Shown: positions 18,421 through 26,731, numbered from the stretch's first letter. The stretch is DNA of 64,000 nucleotides from Frankia sp. RB7 (GCA_030403585.1 JAUEPE010000025.1:29449-93448), one strand, 5' to 3'. Notes: generated by a model from the letters alone, not told the origin. Made by a program: numbers and translations.

Positions 18421-19674
18421 CTAGCCGGATGAGCGCCGTCTTGCCGTCCCGCGTAAAGTCGGTCCGCTCAGCCCGCCATCGCAGCAGGTGACAGCAGCTC
18501 CTCGCCCCGCGAGGAACGCCGTGACCTCAGTCTCGAAGGTCTTGAGCGCCGCGCCAATCGCCTGGTGCATGTCGAGATATTTGTAGGAGCCAAGCCGGCC
18601 GCCGAAGATGACGTTCGGACGCTTGTCCATCATCATGCGGTAACCGGCCAGGATGGCCCGGTCGGCGGCGGTGTTGATCGGGTAATAGGGTTCGTCGTCA
18701 CGGCCGGCGAAGCGGGAATATTCGCGATAGATCGTGGTCTTCGGCTCCCGGTACTCGCGCTCGGGATGGAGATGCCTGAACTCGTGGATACGGGTGAAGG
18801 GCACGTCCGCATCGGCGTAGTTGATCACCGAAGTGCCCTGGAAGTCGGCGACGTCATGCACCTCGCGTGCGAAGTCGACGGTACGCCAGCCGAGCTCGCC
18901 ACAACGATAGCGGAAGAAGCGATCGATCGGCCCGGTATAGATCACGAGCTGGTCGGGACGGATCTGCTCATCAATGTCGAAATAGTCGATGCCGAGATGA
19001 AGCTCGATATTCGGTGATTTGAGCATCCGCTGGAAGATCGCGGTGTAGCCGTCGGCCGGCATGCCTTCGTAGCGATCGGCGAAGTAGCGGTCGTCGAAGT
19101 TGAGCCGCACCGGCAGGCGGCCGATGATATCGGCCGAGAGCTCGCTCGGCTCGGTCTGCCACTGCTTCTGCGTATAGCCGCTGATGAGAAGGTCGTAGAG
19201 CGTGCGGCCGACGGAGGCGATCGCCTTGTCCTCGAGATTCTGGGCTGCGCTCACGCCATGGACTTGAGCATGGGCGTGAATATGGGCGTCGGCCTCGGCC
19301 GCAATCACGAGCTTCGCCTGTTGCGGCGTCATGGCGCGACCGAACGCCGCCGAAATGGTCGCGAGATTGATCGGCATGGAATAGAGCTGCCCCCGCGCCA
19401 CCGTGAAGACGCGGTGTCGGTAGCCGGTGAATTCGGTGAAGCGCTGCAGATAGCGCCAGACCGCGTTCGAGTTGGTGTGAAAGATATGCGTGCCGTAGCG
19501 ATGCACCTCGATGCCGCTGTCGGGATCAATCGCCGAATAGGCGTTGCCGCCGATATGGACGCGCCGGTCGAGCACGCAGACCTTCCGCCCAAGCTCGTTT
19601 GCCACCCGCTCGGCGATGGTCATGCCGAAGAAGCCGGCGCCCACAACCACGACGTCGAAGCCATCAAGCTGCAT
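18421..19674 (-). CDS. glf: UDP-galactopyranose mutase
   Basis: 417 residues. The FAD-binding dinucleotide fold VVVVGAGFFGMTIAERVANE is at the N-terminus, followed by DRRVHIGGNAYS, YGTHIFHTNSNAVWRYLQRF and the substrate/flavin loop block TGPIDRFFRYRCGELGWRTV. Reduced flavin converts UDP-galactopyranose to UDP-galactofuranose, the donor for galactofuranose in surface glycans. ATG 19674 follows GGGGAACGT; an upstream ATG 33 bp away lacks homology. The last ~25 residues (two adjacent Cys, then basic) extend past the usual end. It is divergent from a glycosyltransferase gene, which fits a surface-polysaccharide role. Confidence 0.94.
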   Translation of the reverse strand: MQLDGFDVVVVGAGFFGMTIAERVANELGRKVCVLDRRVHIGGNAYSAIDPDSGIEVHRYGTHIFHTNSNAVWRYLQRFTEFTGYRHRVFTVARGQLYSMPINLATISAAFGRAMTPQQAKLVIAAEADAHIHAHAQVHGVSAAQNLEDKAIASVGRTLYDLLISGYTQKQWQTEPSELSADIIGRLPVRLNFDDRYFADRYEGMPADGYTAIFQRMLKSPNIELHLGIDYFDIDEQIRPDQLVIYTGPIDRFFRYRCGELGWRTVDFAREVHDVADFQGTSVINYADADVPFTRIHEFRHLHPEREYREPKTTIYREYSRFAGRDDEPYYPINTAADRAILAGYRMMMDKRPNVIFGGRLGSYKYLDMHQAIGAALKTFETEVTAFLAGRGAAVTCCDGGLSGPTLRGTARRRSSG

Positions 19675-19883
19675 ACGTTCCCCACCCCATCGGCGTCGCA
19701 ATCGCACAAATCCGCGGCCGACGAGGCTTCAACGGCGAGGGACGCCGGCTCAGGCGGAATAATTGCACGGCGCACTAACAATTCGTGAGCCCGGTGCGGG
19801 TACCCCGGATCGTTCAACGGTCAGGGCGCGGCGGCGGTGCGATCGGCAAGCCGGGCGACGCCATTGCCCGGAGACCGTCGACC

Positions 19884-21125
19884 ATGGCTTTGATCTGCAT
19901 CCTGTCAGCGACCAACAGCGCCTATCAATCGGTTCGCGGCATCCTCCTGATGGCAGGCGCCGAGCTCGACCGGCTCGGCCATGAGGTGAAGATCCTCGAT
20001 CTGGAAGCGCCCGATACGCCGGCGCGGATGGAGGCGCTGCTGCCGCGGCGCGACGAGATGATGGCGCTGGTGATGTCGGGAATCGGCCTCGAGATCTACG
20101 CCAAGGAGGGCAAGCTGCTCTGGGACGCGGCGCAGATTCCCGTGTTCAACTGGAACTGCGATCATCCCTCCTATTTCGTGCGCCGCCACCGGTTGGACAG
20201 TCCCTACGTTGTGCACGGCTACGTATTTCCGGATCATGCCGCCTTCAACCGTGACCATCTCCATGCCAATGGCGCGGCGTTCGGGGCCCATATCGGCATT
20301 CCCGATCCCGGCTTCTTCGGCGCCCAGCCGGCCGACAAGCGCAACGGCCGGATCGTCTTCGCCAAGTCCGACTGGAATCCGGCCAAGCTCGAGCGCTCCT
20401 GGCGCAAGGCGTTGCCACCAAAACTGTTCGCCATCCTGTTCGATGCGATCGCTGCTGCGCGCGGCAATAACTGCTCCGCCTTTCCCGAGATCATCTGCGA
20501 CGTGGCGGCCGAGCATCTTGTCCATCTCACGCCCGGCGGTGATGTCTTCAATGCGATCCTGACCCGTCTCGACAATTACACGAGGGCGGTCAGGACCCGT
20601 GAGGTCGGTGCCGTGCTGTCCAAATACCCGGTGGATTTCATCGGCGGCGGCTGGGAGGATTTTGGCGCGGAGACGCGTCACGCTCGTTTCCTCGGCGCGA
20701 TGCCGTTCGACACGCTGCGCGAAACGCTTGGAACCTATCTCGGCGCAGCCTCGCTCAATCCCAATGTCGACCTCTCGGTGCATGACCGCGTGTTCTTCGC
20801 GCTCAGTGCTTCGACCGTGCCGATCTTCGATACCAACCGCTTTTCGCAGGCCAGTTTTCCGCGCCTGTCCCGCTTCGGCTTCGGCCACGATGCCGACAGT
20901 ATTGCCGCAGCCGTCGAGGCCGTGCTCGATGATCCCCAGGCAGCCCAAGTGGCGACCGCCGCGACGCTCGCCGAAACCTATCCACGCCTCTCCATGCAGC
21001 GCTCGGTGCAGGACATTTGCGAGATCACGATGCAGATGGCGGGCAAGCCCGGCGCGAGATTGAGTCCCGCGGCGCCCTCGCCGGCAAGCTATTGGACCAA
21101 GGAACGCTCGACGGTCGCAGCCTGA
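19884..21125 (+). CDS. CgeB-like glycosyltransferase family protein
   Basis: 413 residues beginning MALICILSATNSAYQSVRG, after GGAGACCGTCGACC. The N-terminal half has a Rossmann-like start with no clear donor motif. The C-terminal half (LNPNVDLSVHDRVFFALSAS, PRLSRFGFGHDADSIAAAV) matches the C-terminal domain of CgeB/Glyco_trans_1_2 glycosyltransferases. The gene is divergent from glf with 209 bp between starts, so it could use a galactofuranose donor, but that is inference. No membrane segments are seen, so it is probably a cytoplasmic or peripheral enzyme. Confidence 0.72.
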   Translation: MALICILSATNSAYQSVRGILLMAGAELDRLGHEVKILDLEAPDTPARMEALLPRRDEMMALVMSGIGLEIYAKEGKLLWDAAQIPVFNWNCDHPSYFVRRHRLDSPYVVHGYVFPDHAAFNRDHLHANGAAFGAHIGIPDPGFFGAQPADKRNGRIVFAKSDWNPAKLERSWRKALPPKLFAILFDAIAAARGNNCSAFPEIICDVAAEHLVHLTPGGDVFNAILTRLDNYTRAVRTREVGAVLSKYPVDFIGGGWEDFGAETRHARFLGAMPFDTLRETLGTYLGAASLNPNVDLSVHDRVFFALSASTVPIFDTNRFSQASFPRLSRFGFGHDADSIAAAVEAVLDDPQAAQVATAATLAETYPRLSMQRSVQDICEITMQMAGKPGARLSPAAPSPASYWTKERSTVAA

Positions 21126-21131
21126 GTTGGC

Positions 21132-21392
21132 TCAGCCCGCACTGTCCTCGGCCTTTTGCTCGTCGGGCGTAGGCGCGGGACAGGCGCGAATGGTCGAGCG
21201 CGCCAGCTTGGCATCGTCCTTGGATTTGTAAGGACCGTCGCCGAACCAGATGTCGCCGTTGATGACCGGATTGCTGGTCACGATGTTGCATCTGCCGGTG
21301 GCGCGATTGCCGACCACCCAGAACAGTCCGTCGGCAAGGCTGATCGTGCCCGACGCCAACAGCAAGCTACAAGCAAAGATCAAACGCTTCAT
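21132..21392 (-). CDS. Small exported protein of unknown function
   Basis: 86 residues. ATG 21392 follows AGGAGCAAAAGCC and opens a Sec signal peptide (MKRLIFACSLLLASGTISLA). The mature part has two cysteines (GRCNIV, RACPAP) that may form a disulfide, and a segment GDIWFGDGPYKSKDDAKLARSTI resembling short bradyrhizobial periplasmic proteins. The C-terminus is acidic. It is convergent with the glycosyltransferase, 6 bp away. No domain recognised. Confidence 0.72.
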   Translation of the reverse strand: MKRLIFACSLLLASGTISLADGLFWVVGNRATGRCNIVTSNPVINGDIWFGDGPYKSKDDAKLARSTIRACPAPTPDEQKAEDSAG

Positions 21393-21517
21393 GGCTTTTG
21401 CTCCTGCCATGCAGGTAGACCTGCGGCGGCGCCGGCAATAGTGCTTGCGACATTGCGCCTCCGATCGTGGTTAATCGGCGGGCGCCACAACCGCTCAAGA
21501 ATTGATCGAGTTAGAGG

Positions 21518-22156
21518 CTAGATGTCGCGGCCTTCGACCTTCTCGGTCAAAGCCTTCACCTGGTCGGGAATCTTCTCCAGGTGCGGATTGACGGCGAGCG
21601 CCTTGCGATAGGCATCGAGCGCCCGCTTCTCGTCGCCGACGTCCTGCATGATCATGCCGAGCCCTGCGAGCGCGCCGAAATGACGGGGCTCCCGCGTCAG
21701 CACCTCGCGAATGTCGGCGAGCGAGCGGGCATAATCGTTCTGCATGTAATAGAGCGTGGCGCGCCGGTTCCAGGCTTCGATGTAATCGGGCCTGAGCTTG
21801 ATGACCGAATCCAGCAGCTTGATCGCGACGTCGATCTTCTTCGCATCGACGGCCGCCTTGGCCCGCGCCATCAACAAGGCTGCGGTGTCGCTCGGGGTCT
21901 GCAGCCAGATCGCCCAGATCCGCGCCTCGACATGCTTGGCGCTGTCTTCGTCAGGGGCGGCCTTCAGCGCGCCGAACAGGAAATCGAGATTCTTGGTGCG
22001 CTCGGCCTTGGGCAGCTTGGCCGGCGCTTCCGGCAGCTTCTTCTGCTGCTTCGCCGGCGGCGCCGGATCATCCTGCGCCAGCGCCGGCGCAAGGCCCGCC
22101 GTTCCGAGAACCATGGCCAGAGCCAGCGTACGCGCGAAAGGGAATCTCACTGCCAT
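21518..22156 (-). CDS. Exported TPR-repeat protein
   Basis: 212 residues. A signal peptide (FARTLALAMVLGTAGLAPALA) is followed by a Pro/Lys-rich linker (DDPAPPAKQQKKLPEAPAKL) and then about four tetratricopeptide units between residues ~60 and ~195, for example AIKLLDSVIKLRPDYIEAWN, RSLADIREVLTREPRHFGAL and KRALDAYRKALAVNPHLEKI. TPRs are protein-binding scaffolds, so this is likely a periplasmic adaptor. ATG 22156 is used; a TTG two codons upstream is possible. It is followed by no close same-strand gene and precedes rpmJ by about 100 bp in transcription order reversed. Confidence 0.82.
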   Translation of the reverse strand: MAVRFPFARTLALAMVLGTAGLAPALAQDDPAPPAKQQKKLPEAPAKLPKAERTKNLDFLFGALKAAPDEDSAKHVEARIWAIWLQTPSDTAALLMARAKAAVDAKKIDVAIKLLDSVIKLRPDYIEAWNRRATLYYMQNDYARSLADIREVLTREPRHFGALAGLGMIMQDVGDEKRALDAYRKALAVNPHLEKIPDQVKALTEKVEGRDI

Positions 22157-22178
22157 GGGCAAAGTCTAAACGCGTAAA

Positions 22179-22202
22179 GCCGCCCTTGCAAAGCAGGGCG
22201 GC
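22179..22202 (-). terminator. Probable terminator of rpmJ
   Basis: GCCGCCCT (22179-22186) pairs with AGGGCGGC (22195-22202), and the minus strand continues TTTACG. The stem lies about 58 bp after the rpmJ stop; the T-run is short. Confidence 0.55.
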
Positions 22203-22260
22203 GTCAAACTCGTGTGAGACCGTGGTCTTGCGGGGGCGCGCGTAAAGTCCTCGTCAGGGA

Positions 22261-22386
22261 TCAGCCCTGGCGAGCCTTGAAGCGGCGCTGCACCTTGTTG
22301 ATCACATAGACCCGGCCCTTGCGGCGGACCAGGCGGTTGGCGCGATGGCGACCGCGTAGCGACTTCAACGAGTTACGGACCTTCAT
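22261..22386 (-). CDS. rpmJ: 50S ribosomal protein L36 (bL36)
   Basis: 41 residues, MKVRNSLKSLRGRHRANRLV then RRKGRVYVINKVQRRFKARQG, a nearly exact match to the alphaproteobacterial bL36 of the 'MKVRNSLK' (zinc-less) type. It binds 23S rRNA in the large subunit. Typical zinc-type bL36 has CxxC and CxxxH ligands; none is present here, so this is the cysteine-free variant. It is a stand-alone gene, as is usual in alphaproteobacteria, outside the main ribosomal operon. The start is fixed by homology. Confidence 0.93.
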   Translation of the reverse strand: MKVRNSLKSLRGRHRANRLVRRKGRVYVINKVQRRFKARQG

Positions 22387-22625
22387 GGCAGAATCCTGAA
22401 CGTTCGAAAGGCCGTGTTCGGCACTACCGTTTCGGCACGCGCGAATGTGGCAAAATGAGATTTTCCCGCTGGCGGACCGACCGCCCGGGACGGGGCGGTT
22501 CTTAAGGCATGGCGGGAGGTCATGTCAATGTTAACTGCCCGGTTCCGAACCGGCAAATTCGTGAAAACAACCCCATGCACAGTAGAAACGGCCGGATCGG
22601 CCCGATCTGATCCGCCAAGGTTCGC

Positions 22626-22662
22626 TTGCCAAATTCGTTATATGATATAATCAATTTGGCAA
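22626..22662. promoter_or_regulatory. 37-bp near-perfect palindrome, likely operator over a promoter
   Basis: Arms TTGCCAAATT (22626-22635) and AATTTGGCAA (22653-22662) are perfectly paired. A second inner dyad, TTATAT-G-ATATAA (22638-22650), has the same centre at 22644, so 16 of 18 possible pairs match. The inner right arm contains TATAAT (22646-22651), a perfect -10, 29 bp before the amidohydrolase start. A repressor bound here would block transcription. No regulator gene is adjacent. Confidence 0.7.
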
Positions 22663-22680
22663 CCCGTCGGGAGGACACCA

Positions 22681-23565
22681 ATGCCGAAGCTGAAGCTGCC
22701 GAACATCGACGATGTCGTCGCCATCGACATCCACACCCATGCCGAAGAACCCTGCGGCACCCATCCCGACGACGGCTATGACGATTTCCAGGCGCAGATG
22801 GCCGACTATTTCAAGTCGCCGCACAAGCATCCGCCGACCGTGCCGGAGACCGCGGCCTACTACCGCTCCAAGAACATCGCCGCGGTGATCTTCCCGGTCG
22901 ATGCCGAGCGCGAGACCGGCTTCCGCCGTTACAAGAATGAAGAGATGCTGGAGATCGCCTCCGACCATCTCGACGTCCTCATCCCCTTCGTCTCGATCGA
23001 CCCGCACAAGGGCAAGCTCGGCGTGCGCGAGGCACGCAAGCTGATCGAGGAATACGGCGTGCGGGGCTTCAAATTCCATCCGACCATGCAAGGCTTCTAC
23101 GCCAACGACCGCATGGCCTACCCGCTCTACGAAGAGATCAACAATGGCGGCGCGATCGCGCTGTTCCACACCGGCCAGACCGGCGTCGGCTCGGGCATGC
23201 CGGGCGGCATGGGCATGCGGCTGAAATATTCCAACCCGATGTACATGGACGACGTCGCGGCCGATTTCCCCGACCTCAAAATCATCCTCGCCCATCCCTC
23301 CTTCCCCTGGCAGGAGGAGGCGCTGTCGGTGGCGACCCACAAGCCGAACGTCTACATCGACCTCTCGGGCTGGTCGCCGAAGTATTTCCCGCCGATCCTG
23401 GTGCGCTACATCAACTCGATCCTGCAGGACAAGATGCTGTTCGGCTCGGACTGGCCGGTGATCACGCCGGACCGCTGGCTGTCGGATTTTGCCAAGATCG
23501 AGATCCGCGACGAGATCCGCCCGAAGGTGCTGAAGGCCAACGCGCGCAAGATTTTGGGGATCTAA
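22681..23565 (+). CDS. Amidohydrolase family 2 (TIM-barrel metal hydrolase)
   Basis: 294 residues. The N-terminal metal site DIHTHAEEP (His18, His20) is followed by GFKFHPTMQGFYANDRMAYP, a HTGQTGVGSG loop, ILAHPSFPWQEEAL and the catalytic Asp in FGSDWPVITP. These are the metal-dependent amidohydrolase_2 hallmarks shared by 2-amino-3-carboxymuconate semialdehyde decarboxylase and 4-oxalomesaconate hydratase relatives. It probably acts on a carboxylated aromatic-derived compound, which cannot be specified. The ATG follows GGGAGGACACCA. The preceding promoter is buried in a 37-bp palindrome, so expression is likely under one repressor. Confidence 0.85.
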   Translation: MPKLKLPNIDDVVAIDIHTHAEEPCGTHPDDGYDDFQAQMADYFKSPHKHPPTVPETAAYYRSKNIAAVIFPVDAERETGFRRYKNEEMLEIASDHLDVLIPFVSIDPHKGKLGVREARKLIEEYGVRGFKFHPTMQGFYANDRMAYPLYEEINNGGAIALFHTGQTGVGSGMPGGMGMRLKYSNPMYMDDVAADFPDLKIILAHPSFPWQEEALSVATHKPNVYIDLSGWSPKYFPPILVRYINSILQDKMLFGSDWPVITPDRWLSDFAKIEIRDEIRPKVLKANARKILGI

Positions 23566-23582
23566 TTTTTTGGGGATCTAAT

Positions 23583-24890
23583 TTAACGGCTGGTGTGATC
23601 CGCCCCACCCACCTCCTTGATGAAGGCGAGCAGGAGCGTGCCGAGCCGAGCCGGCTGCTCTTGTTGGATCCAGTGACCGGCGCCGTCGATCAGCTCGATG
23701 CCACTCATCCTCGTCGCCGCCTTCGTCCTCATGAGATCGATCGCGCCCGGCGCCGCATAGGTGCCCCAATCGCTCTTCCCGCCGATGAAGAGCGACGGGA
23801 CATCGATCGTCTTGCCCGAAAACAGGCGCAACTCAGCGTTCAGGTCAGGGTCGGAAAAGACGCGATAAGCCTGCAGGGCGCCTTGAAACCCGGTGCGGCC
23901 ATACTCCTCCGTGTACACACCAAGTTCCGGCTCCGTGAGCCATTTGCAGGCCAAAACCTCGGCGGCGGAAGGCTGGAATGGAGCGACGGTCTGAGACATC
24001 GTCTTGCCGAGATCCATGATGTAGTAGGTGGGCATTTGTGCAAGTTCTAACGCGGTTGGCGCCTTCAACGGATGCGGCTTGTTTCCCGGCCAGTCAGCGC
24101 TTTTGACGTGGAAAAATGCACGAAGAAACGCGTGTAAGCCTTGAGGAGGGTGCCACAGATCATCGTTCGCCTCCCGCGTGCTCAGATATTGCTGATAATG
24201 CTTTCGCGGCGGATCGAGCGCCGCCAGCGCGGCCGCCAACTTTTGATTTCCAGTGTTCGGTTGAACCGACGATGCCTCGCTTTCCGCAATGTTGAACGGA
24301 AACGACGGCGAACCGGGGAACGGTGCGCTCATCAGCACCACCGAGGGAAAGACGTCGGGTCGGGCCAACGCACAATAGGCCGCCACGGGTGAGCCGAAAT
24401 CGTGCCCGACGAGCATCGCCGTATTTCGATATCCCAATGCGGAAACCAATCCGAGGGCGTCACGCGTCATATTCAAGAGGCTGAAAGGCTCCAGCGGGGC
24501 ATCATAGCCGTTTATCCAGCCGGTGGTGCGGCCAAAACCCCGTTGGTCGGGCGCCACGACATGGTACCCGACGTCCGCCAGAATTGGGATCAGGTGTCGC
24601 CAGCCGTAAGCCAAATCCGGAAAGCCGTGCAGAAGCAGCGCGAGCGGCCGGCCGGGGCTTTCGTAACCGGCTTCGAGAATATGGACATCGAGGCCGTTGA
24701 CCCCATGGAGCATGCGCGAGCGCACCCCTTTGGGAAGCGTTCCCCCGCCGTATGATGATGTGGTCAAATCACTTCCTCCAATGGGGTTTGTGCGGGCCGG
24801 CCGAAGCGAAGCCGCAATCAGGCCGGCCGCGCCCATCGCCAGGACGGTTCGTCGGGACGCTGATGGCTTGAAACTAAATGGACGACTCAT
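23583..24890 (-). CDS. Exported epoxide-hydrolase-like alpha/beta hydrolase
   Basis: 435 residues. A twin-arginine signal (SASRRTVLAMGAAGLIAASL) suggests Tat export in a folded state. The core has the oxyanion LHGFPDLAYGW, the nucleophile elbow VGHDFGSPVA with Asp in place of Ser (as in epoxide hydrolases), a PDQRGFGRT block, and a late His in GAGHWIQQEQP. Epoxide hydrolases open epoxides through an Asp ester. I chose ATG 24890 because an ATG at 24920 lies inside the operator of the divergent TetR gene. The ribosome site is weak. It is likely repressed by the neighbouring TetR; the substrate is probably the inducer. Confidence 0.85.
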   Translation of the reverse strand: MSRPFSFKPSASRRTVLAMGAAGLIAASLRPARTNPIGGSDLTTSSYGGGTLPKGVRSRMLHGVNGLDVHILEAGYESPGRPLALLLHGFPDLAYGWRHLIPILADVGYHVVAPDQRGFGRTTGWINGYDAPLEPFSLLNMTRDALGLVSALGYRNTAMLVGHDFGSPVAAYCALARPDVFPSVVLMSAPFPGSPSFPFNIAESEASSVQPNTGNQKLAAALAALDPPRKHYQQYLSTREANDDLWHPPQGLHAFLRAFFHVKSADWPGNKPHPLKAPTALELAQMPTYYIMDLGKTMSQTVAPFQPSAAEVLACKWLTEPELGVYTEEYGRTGFQGALQAYRVFSDPDLNAELRLFSGKTIDVPSLFIGGKSDWGTYAAPGAIDLMRTKAATRMSGIELIDGAGHWIQQEQPARLGTLLLAFIKEVGGADHTSR

Positions 24891-24904
24891 CGGCCGGGCT
24901 TTTT

Positions 24905-24939
24905 CTATGGTGATCACCATAATATGGCGATCACCATAG
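24905..24939. promoter_or_regulatory. Double palindromic operator between hydrolase and TetR
   Basis: A 35-bp inverted repeat centred at 24922 pairs at 16 of 17 positions. It is made of two 14-bp palindromes, ATGGTGATCACCAT (24907-24920, perfect) and ATGGCGATCACCAT (24924-24937, one mismatch), 17 bp apart. Such tandem sites fit two TetR dimers controlling both divergent genes. Confidence 0.82.
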
Positions 24940-24971
24940 TCGCGTCAAGCGGATCGTGTTAGGTTCACGGC

Positions 24972-25553
24972 ATGCCACGTAAGACTGACGCCCGCGCTCG
25001 CGCGATTGCCACGGCCGAACGACTGTTTCGCATCCAGGGCTACACTGCGACTGGATTGAGCCAGATCATTGAAGAAAGCGGTGCGCCCAAAGGATCGTTC
25101 TACTTTCACTTTCCACGCGGCAAGGCACAGCTCGCAGAGGAAGCCATCGATCATTACGTTGCGACTAGAATTGCGGTATTGCGGAATATCTCAGCGAGTA
25201 CGACGGGCGATGCTCTGAGTTTTGTTCATCAGATTTTCGGCACATTCGCAGCCGAAATGGTCGCCTCTGATTTCCAGTATGGATGTCTCATGCAAAATCT
25301 GGCGAATGAGCTGCCCGCGCTCGACGCTGAGCTGACCAAACGGGTAGCGCGCGGATTTGCCGATTCGACCGAGATTGTTGCGGAGCATTTTAGGGGGTGC
25401 GGTTTCGCTCCCGCGCGCGCATCCTCTACCGCGAGCGCATTGGTAGCCGCCGTCGAAGGCGCGCGAACGATCGCCCGCCTGGAACGCACGCCGGCTATAT
25501 TCGAGGCGCTGGCGGATGTTAGTGCCTTGAGGTGGGCTGCCCGCGAGGGGTGA
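24972..25553 (+). CDS. TetR/AcrR family repressor
   Basis: 193 residues. The N-terminal helix-turn-helix (ATAERLFRIQGYTATGLSQI then ESGAPKGSFYFHF, residues ~12-50) is the TetR_N domain. The C-terminal ligand domain includes VASDFQYGCLMQNLANELPA, the LmrA/YxaF-like C-terminal pattern with a conserved GC-x-x-x-N. It is divergent from the hydrolase and has the double palindrome 33 bp ahead of its start, so it probably represses both genes until a ligand, perhaps the hydrolase substrate, binds. A ribosome site before ATG 24972 is weak (AGGTTCACGGC). Confidence 0.9.
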   Translation: MPRKTDARARAIATAERLFRIQGYTATGLSQIIEESGAPKGSFYFHFPRGKAQLAEEAIDHYVATRIAVLRNISASTTGDALSFVHQIFGTFAAEMVASDFQYGCLMQNLANELPALDAELTKRVARGFADSTEIVAEHFRGCGFAPARASSTASALVAAVEGARTIARLERTPAIFEALADVSALRWAAREG

Positions 25554-25627
25554 TCGGAGCCCAATGTTCTCGCTCCGGCGTGGAACGCAGCGCGTCCCAT
25601 TGCCTCGAACTTCTATGAGATGCGCGA

Positions 25628-25882
25628 TCAGTTCACGCTTGCCAGATAGCCGGCCAGAATTGTCCGGCTCTGGCTGAGCGTCTCGATGCGCTCGTCGATC
25701 AGGCCGACCTGCTGGGCCAATATTCTTCGAAGCTCGTTGCACGGCGCGGCGGCGCCAAGCATTTTGATCTGCCGCACGGTTTGCTCTTCCTCCGGGCCAT
25801 AGTCGCGATAGCCCGCGTCGGTCCGCTGCGGCGCCAGCAAGCCCTCGCCTTCGTAGTAGCGCAGCATTCGGACGCTGACCAC
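25628..25882 (-). pseudogene. Degraded MerR-family regulator
   Basis: 84 residues from a GTG. SVRMLRYYEGEGLLAPQRTD, then GYRDYGPEEEQTVRQIKMLG, is an unmistakable MerR DNA-binding wing, and the tail (LIDERIETLSQSRTILAGYL) is the usual dimer helix. However, the frame upstream reads ...TRISPVVSVRML, where the family has about RIS-ELARRTGVSVRML, so most of the first recognition helix is missing. After KMLGAA the protein jumps to APCNELRR, lacking the ~20 residues that intact relatives have there. Both look like in-frame deletions. No good start codon or ribosome site is seen. Probably a relic. Confidence 0.65.
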
Positions 25883-25969
25883 CGGCGAAATGCGCGTTTC
25901 CTGCTTGGATCGATATCACGACGCCTTATATAGTCCGTTCATGTTTAGCGATCCCGGAGGACCGGTCCA

Positions 25970-26710
25970 TTGAGCCTGAAAGCCGTCGTGTTCGACGCCT
26001 ATGGAACGCTCTACGACATCCAGTCGGTCGCAGAGATCACTGAAGATGCGTTCCCGGGCTATGGCGAGATCATCACGCAGGTCTGGCGGATCAAGCAGCT
26101 TGAATACAGCTGGTTGCGCTCGCTGATGCGGCGCTACCGGGATTTTTCCGCCGTCACGCGCGACTCACTGGCCTATACGCTGCGGGTGCTCGGGCTTGCA
26201 TACGAGAACGAGGCCTTCGAGCGCGTCATCGAAAAATATCTGCATCTCGATCTCTACCCGGACGCAACGGCCGCGCTCGCGGCGCTGAAGCCGCGCAAGC
26301 TTGCCATCCTCTCCAATGGCAGCCCGGACATGCTCAACGCGCTGGTGCGCAATTCCGGTCTCGACCGCCTGCTCGACGCCACCATCAGCGTCGATGCGAA
26401 GAAGATCTTCAAGCCGAGCCCGCAGGCCTATGAGCTGATCGGCGAGGTGCTCGGCACGAAGCCGGACGAGGTTCTATTCGTCTCCTCCAACCCCTGGGAT
26501 GTGGCCGGCGCGAAAGCATTCGGACTGAACGTCGCCTGGATCGAACGGGTGACGCCGGAGGCCATGGCGCTGGCTTGCGTCGAGAACGAACTCGTGGCAC
26601 CGCTGACGATGTTCAAGGCGATCCGCACCCAGATGGACGAGCTCGGCTTTGCGCCGGATTATCGTGTCCGTTCGCTTTCCGAGCTGCCCGCGATTGCCGC
26701 CCGCCCGTAA
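25970..26710 (+). CDS. HAD superfamily, haloacid dehalogenase type II
   Basis: 246 residues. It begins at TTG 25970, nine bases after GGAGG. Motif I is FDAYGTLYD with nucleophile Asp9, motif II is SNGSPDML, and motif III has the Lys in KPSPQAYEL, followed by SSNPWDVAGAKAFG. The YGTLYD motif and the SSNPWDxxGA block mark L-2-haloacid dehalogenases, which hydrolyse 2-chloro or 2-fluoro acids with inversion. It is a cytosolic dimer in the family. It precedes the YbaK gene by 21 bp and is probably co-transcribed. Confidence 0.88.
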   Translation: MSLKAVVFDAYGTLYDIQSVAEITEDAFPGYGEIITQVWRIKQLEYSWLRSLMRRYRDFSAVTRDSLAYTLRVLGLAYENEAFERVIEKYLHLDLYPDATAALAALKPRKLAILSNGSPDMLNALVRNSGLDRLLDATISVDAKKIFKPSPQAYELIGEVLGTKPDEVLFVSSNPWDVAGAKAFGLNVAWIERVTPEAMALACVENELVAPLTMFKAIRTQMDELGFAPDYRVRSLSELPAIAARP

Positions 26711-26731
26711 GTCCTCGATGAGCTATTCGGA

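Noticed and set aside
24891..24920. Upstream ATG at 24920 as the start of the hydrolase
   Set aside because: This ATG is inside the TetR operator palindrome, lacks a ribosome site, and adds residues before the Tat signal. ATG 24890 is preferred.
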